A DNA stretch of 64,000 nt, from assembly GCA_036023115.1 (NCBI GenBank), contig JAYKKT010000055.1, positions 8,329,001-8,393,000 on the forward strand. The letters run 5' to 3'. The notes below the pieces were generated by a model that worked only from the letters and a program-made list of their open reading frames with translations, searched no databases and was not told the origin of the DNA. Below, one piece after another: positions 61,790-64,000 of the stretch. How positions within the stretch are numbered: position 1 is the first letter of the stretch; every line of letters begins with the position of its first letter. The DNA is from Brasenia schreberi (lineage: Eukaryota > Streptophyta > Magnoliopsida > Nymphaeales > Cabombaceae). Both the position numbers and the translations under genes were made by a program.

Positions 61790-62757
61790 GAAATAAAGAT
61801 TTGGCATAGCAGATTAGGACATTTGCCAGTTAAAAATTAAGAGAACTTGTTCCTTTTTTTATTCCTAGTGATGTGATTATTAAGTGTGATGTATGTCAGA
61901 GAGCAAAACATCATCGAGCTACATTTCCTAGTAGTGAATCAAGATCAGTTGCTCCTTTTGAATTGATACATTCTGATGTTTGGGGACCATGCATGATACC
62001 TTCAATTGGAAAATTTAAATATTTTGTTACTTTTATTGATGATTTCTAAAGACTTACCTTTGTTTATCTTATGAAATCTAAGTCAGAGATCTCTTTGATA
62101 TTTCCTTGAGTTCATGATCTTATAAGGACTGACAATGGTGGAGAATACTGTAATACACAATTGGACTCGTATCTCCAAGCTCACGGTATCATACATCAAA
62201 CTTCATGTGTTTATACACCACAGCAGAATGGAGTAGCAGAACGGAAGAATAGACATATCCTGGAGATTGCTAGAACCTTACTTATTGAACACAATGTTCC
62301 AAAATATTTCTGGCCAGATGCAATACTCACCGCAGTATATATTATGAATAGAGTTCCTACAGTGACTCTTGCAGGAAAATCTCCATTTAAGATGATTAAA
62401 CCTGAGGATCACTCCTTTCATTTGATTCCTAGAATATTTGGATGCGTGTGTTATATGCATATTCATTCCCAATTCAGAGATAAGTTCGATCCAAGAGCAA
62501 TAAAATGTATTTTTATTGGATATTCATGTGAAAAGAAGGGATATGTTTGTTATGACCCTAATTCACATATAAGGTATGTTTCTATGGATGTAACATTCTT
62601 CGAGATGACTCATTACTACCAGAATTCCAATGAAATATCTGACTTCATCTTTGAAGAAACAGTTGTTCTACCACGAATTGGTGTGGATGAAGAACTAGAG
62701 GAGGCACAGATGGATCAACGAAAAAAAGAAGAAACCAGAATACAGGTATACAGAAAG
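61790..62757 (+). pseudogene. Cop6 integrase
   Basis: Blocks are CDVCQRAKHHRATFPSSES, HSDVWGPCMIPSIGKFKYFV, FIDDF then a stop, a gap of about 30-40 bp before RTDNGGEYCN, and then 200 open codons with TPQQNGVAERKNRHILEIAR and YFWPDAILTAVYIMNRVP. The open frame ends ..IQVYRK at the solo LTR. Confidence 0.9.
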
Positions 62758-63062
62758 TGTTAAGGAAAGTAGTCTTAGCATGTAGAAAGTGTCAATAAAT
62801 GTAAATGAGTCCTGTCGTATGTCATTTTGAGTCTTATGTTATACTAGAAATAGTTAATTGTTAGTAGGGGTAGATTAGGAAATTAAGTTAGATAGAGTAT
62901 AAATAAGTGATTAGGGTTAGAGAGCAGAATAAGAAAAAGTGGGGGACGGCTCCACAGAGGAAGCCGATTTCTTGGGTTGAAGGCAGATTGGAGGAATGCC
63001 TCCAATCTGCCGTCCAATGTAAGTTCTTTTTATATTTAATGATATGAAGTTTATTCACAATA
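62758..63062 (+). mobile_element. Solo LTR of the Cop2/Cop3 family inside Cop6
   Basis: About 305 bp starting TGTTAAGGAAAGTAG, alignable along its length with the LTRs of Cop2 and Cop3. It is flanked by GAAAG at 62753-62757 and 63063-63067. There is no internal sequence, so it is a product of LTR-LTR recombination. Perfect 13-bp stem-loop at 62982-63011. Confidence 0.92.
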
Positions 63063-63067
63063 GAAAG

Positions 63068-64000
63068 GGAGAGAGAAATATCTTTATGAAGAAACAAAAT
63101 GAGGTAATAGATCAAGGGGGAGAAACAGTATCATCAAATTCTAGAGAAAATGTAGAAGAAGAAGCAAGAAATGAAGACCTTGATGATTCAGATGTCCTTA
63201 TCGCACTTAGAAAAGGGAAAAGAGCATGTCACAAGTATCCTATCTCTCAATTTATCTCCTATGACAGGTTATCAAAAGGTTATTACAATTTTGTGATGAA
63301 TACAGAGGTGCATAAAATTCCAAAAGATTACCTTGAAGCATCTAAAGACAAGCAATGGGTTGAAGCTATGAAGTCAGAAATCCAAGCATTAGAAAAGAAT
63401 TATACTTGGGAACTTAGTCATCTACCTGAAAACAGAAAAGCAGTTTCATGCAAGTGGGTATATACAATCAAGTATAAATCAGATGGCTCATTAGAAAGGT
63501 ATAAAGCAAGATTAGTAGCTCGTAGATACAGTCAAACGTATGGAATAGACTATGAGGAGACATTTGCACCAGTTGCAAAACTTATCTATACGGGTGATTA
63601 TCAGTATTGCAGCTTAAAGAAATTGGACAATATGGCAACTTGATGTAAAGAATGTTTTTCTACAGGGAGAACTCAAAGAAGAAATTTATATGGAGCCACC
63701 ACCTGGATATCCTAATCCAGAAAGGAAAGTATGTAAACTAAAAAAAGCTATCTATGGCTTAAAACAATCCCCAAGAGCATGGTTTGATAAATTCAGCAGG
63801 AGTATTATCAATTTGGGATATCAGAAAAGTGTAAGTGATCATACCCTATTCTTTAAAAAGGGGGAGAAACTGACACTATTATTGGTATATGTGGATGATA
63901 TTATTGTGACAGGTGATGACATTGAAGAAATTCAGAAATTAAAGAAGAATCTTCATCAATTGTTTGATATTAAAGATTTGGGAAGATTACATTATTTTTT
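63068..64000 (+). pseudogene. Cop6 reverse transcriptase (partial at window edge)
   Basis: It resumes after the solo LTR in the same sense (GRERNIFMKKQNEVI). It has VSCKWVYTIKYKSDGSLERY, ETFAPVAKL, a frameshift at about 63590, LKKAIYGLKQSPRAWFDKFS and YVDDIIVTGDD (YVDD at about 63890). It is cut by the window end at LHYFF. Apart from the shift and the LTR insertion it is largely open. Confidence 0.9.

Larger units (their letters stand above)
59402..64000 (+). mobile_element. Cop6: Copia retrotransposon nested in Cop4, running off the right edge
   Basis: The 5' LTR is 59402-59659 (258 bp, TGTTGATGAT...TTTAGCA) with a primer site tggtatcagagcc at 59660. Gag (60294-61200), protease (to 61713), integrase (61790-62757) and RT (63068-64000) follow. 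A solo LTR splits it at 62758-63062. The left flank TAACC (59397-59401) is the expected target duplication; the other copy is outside. Confidence 0.92.

Overview
This window looks like nuclear DNA of a flowering plant; the sequence does not show which species. It holds one recognisable host gene, on the minus strand, embedded in a dense mass of retrotransposons. The gene encodes an ARF GTPase-activating protein of the BAR-PH-ArfGAP-ankyrin type (plant AGD class, closest by eye to AGD4). I could assemble 17 exons with matching splice phases from 48230 down to the stop codon at 11066, about 741 codons. Roughly the first 45-50 codons of the BAR domain are missing and should lie beyond position 64000. 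The gene therefore spans more than 37 kb here.

Layout. 1-1005: edge of a Copia element (minus). About 2270-6900: a heavily decayed Ty3/gypsy element (minus). 7000-8978: unassigned. 8979-10233: a non-autonomous hAT-like DNA transposon with 8-bp target duplications and a tandemly duplicated right end. 11066-20508: the compact 3' part of the AGD gene (ankyrin, ArfGAP, PH and BAR-end exons), with element L1 and an RTE-like LINE in one intron. 20509-48129: BAR exons spread over introns that contain L2 (20571-23186), L3 (25769-33177, itself split by Copia element Cop1), Cop2 (36597-41598) and Cop3 (42075-47146). 48566-64000: a nest upstream of the last visible exon. There L4 is split by Cop4, which is split by a LINE fragment, by Cop5 and by Cop6; Cop6 is split by a solo LTR and runs off the right edge.

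The most interesting part is the family I call L (L1-L4). These are short non-autonomous LTR elements with LTRs of about 255-300 bp, a Copia-type tRNA-Met primer site and no polymerase genes. Inside they carry fragments that read as pieces of host genes: the start of an Hsp70-interacting protein (L2), a METTL21-like methyltransferase (L3), an HMG-box protein (L3) and repeated PPR motifs (L1-L3). Cop1 inserted exactly into the SAM-binding motif of the captured methyltransferase, and its 5-bp target duplication restores the motif when the insertion is removed. Other points of note are a Copia family whose LTRs start with TG but do not end in CA, a chimeric Copia (Cop2) with its 3' half from another lineage, and a stem-loop at the same place in every LTR family, with compensating base changes between copies.
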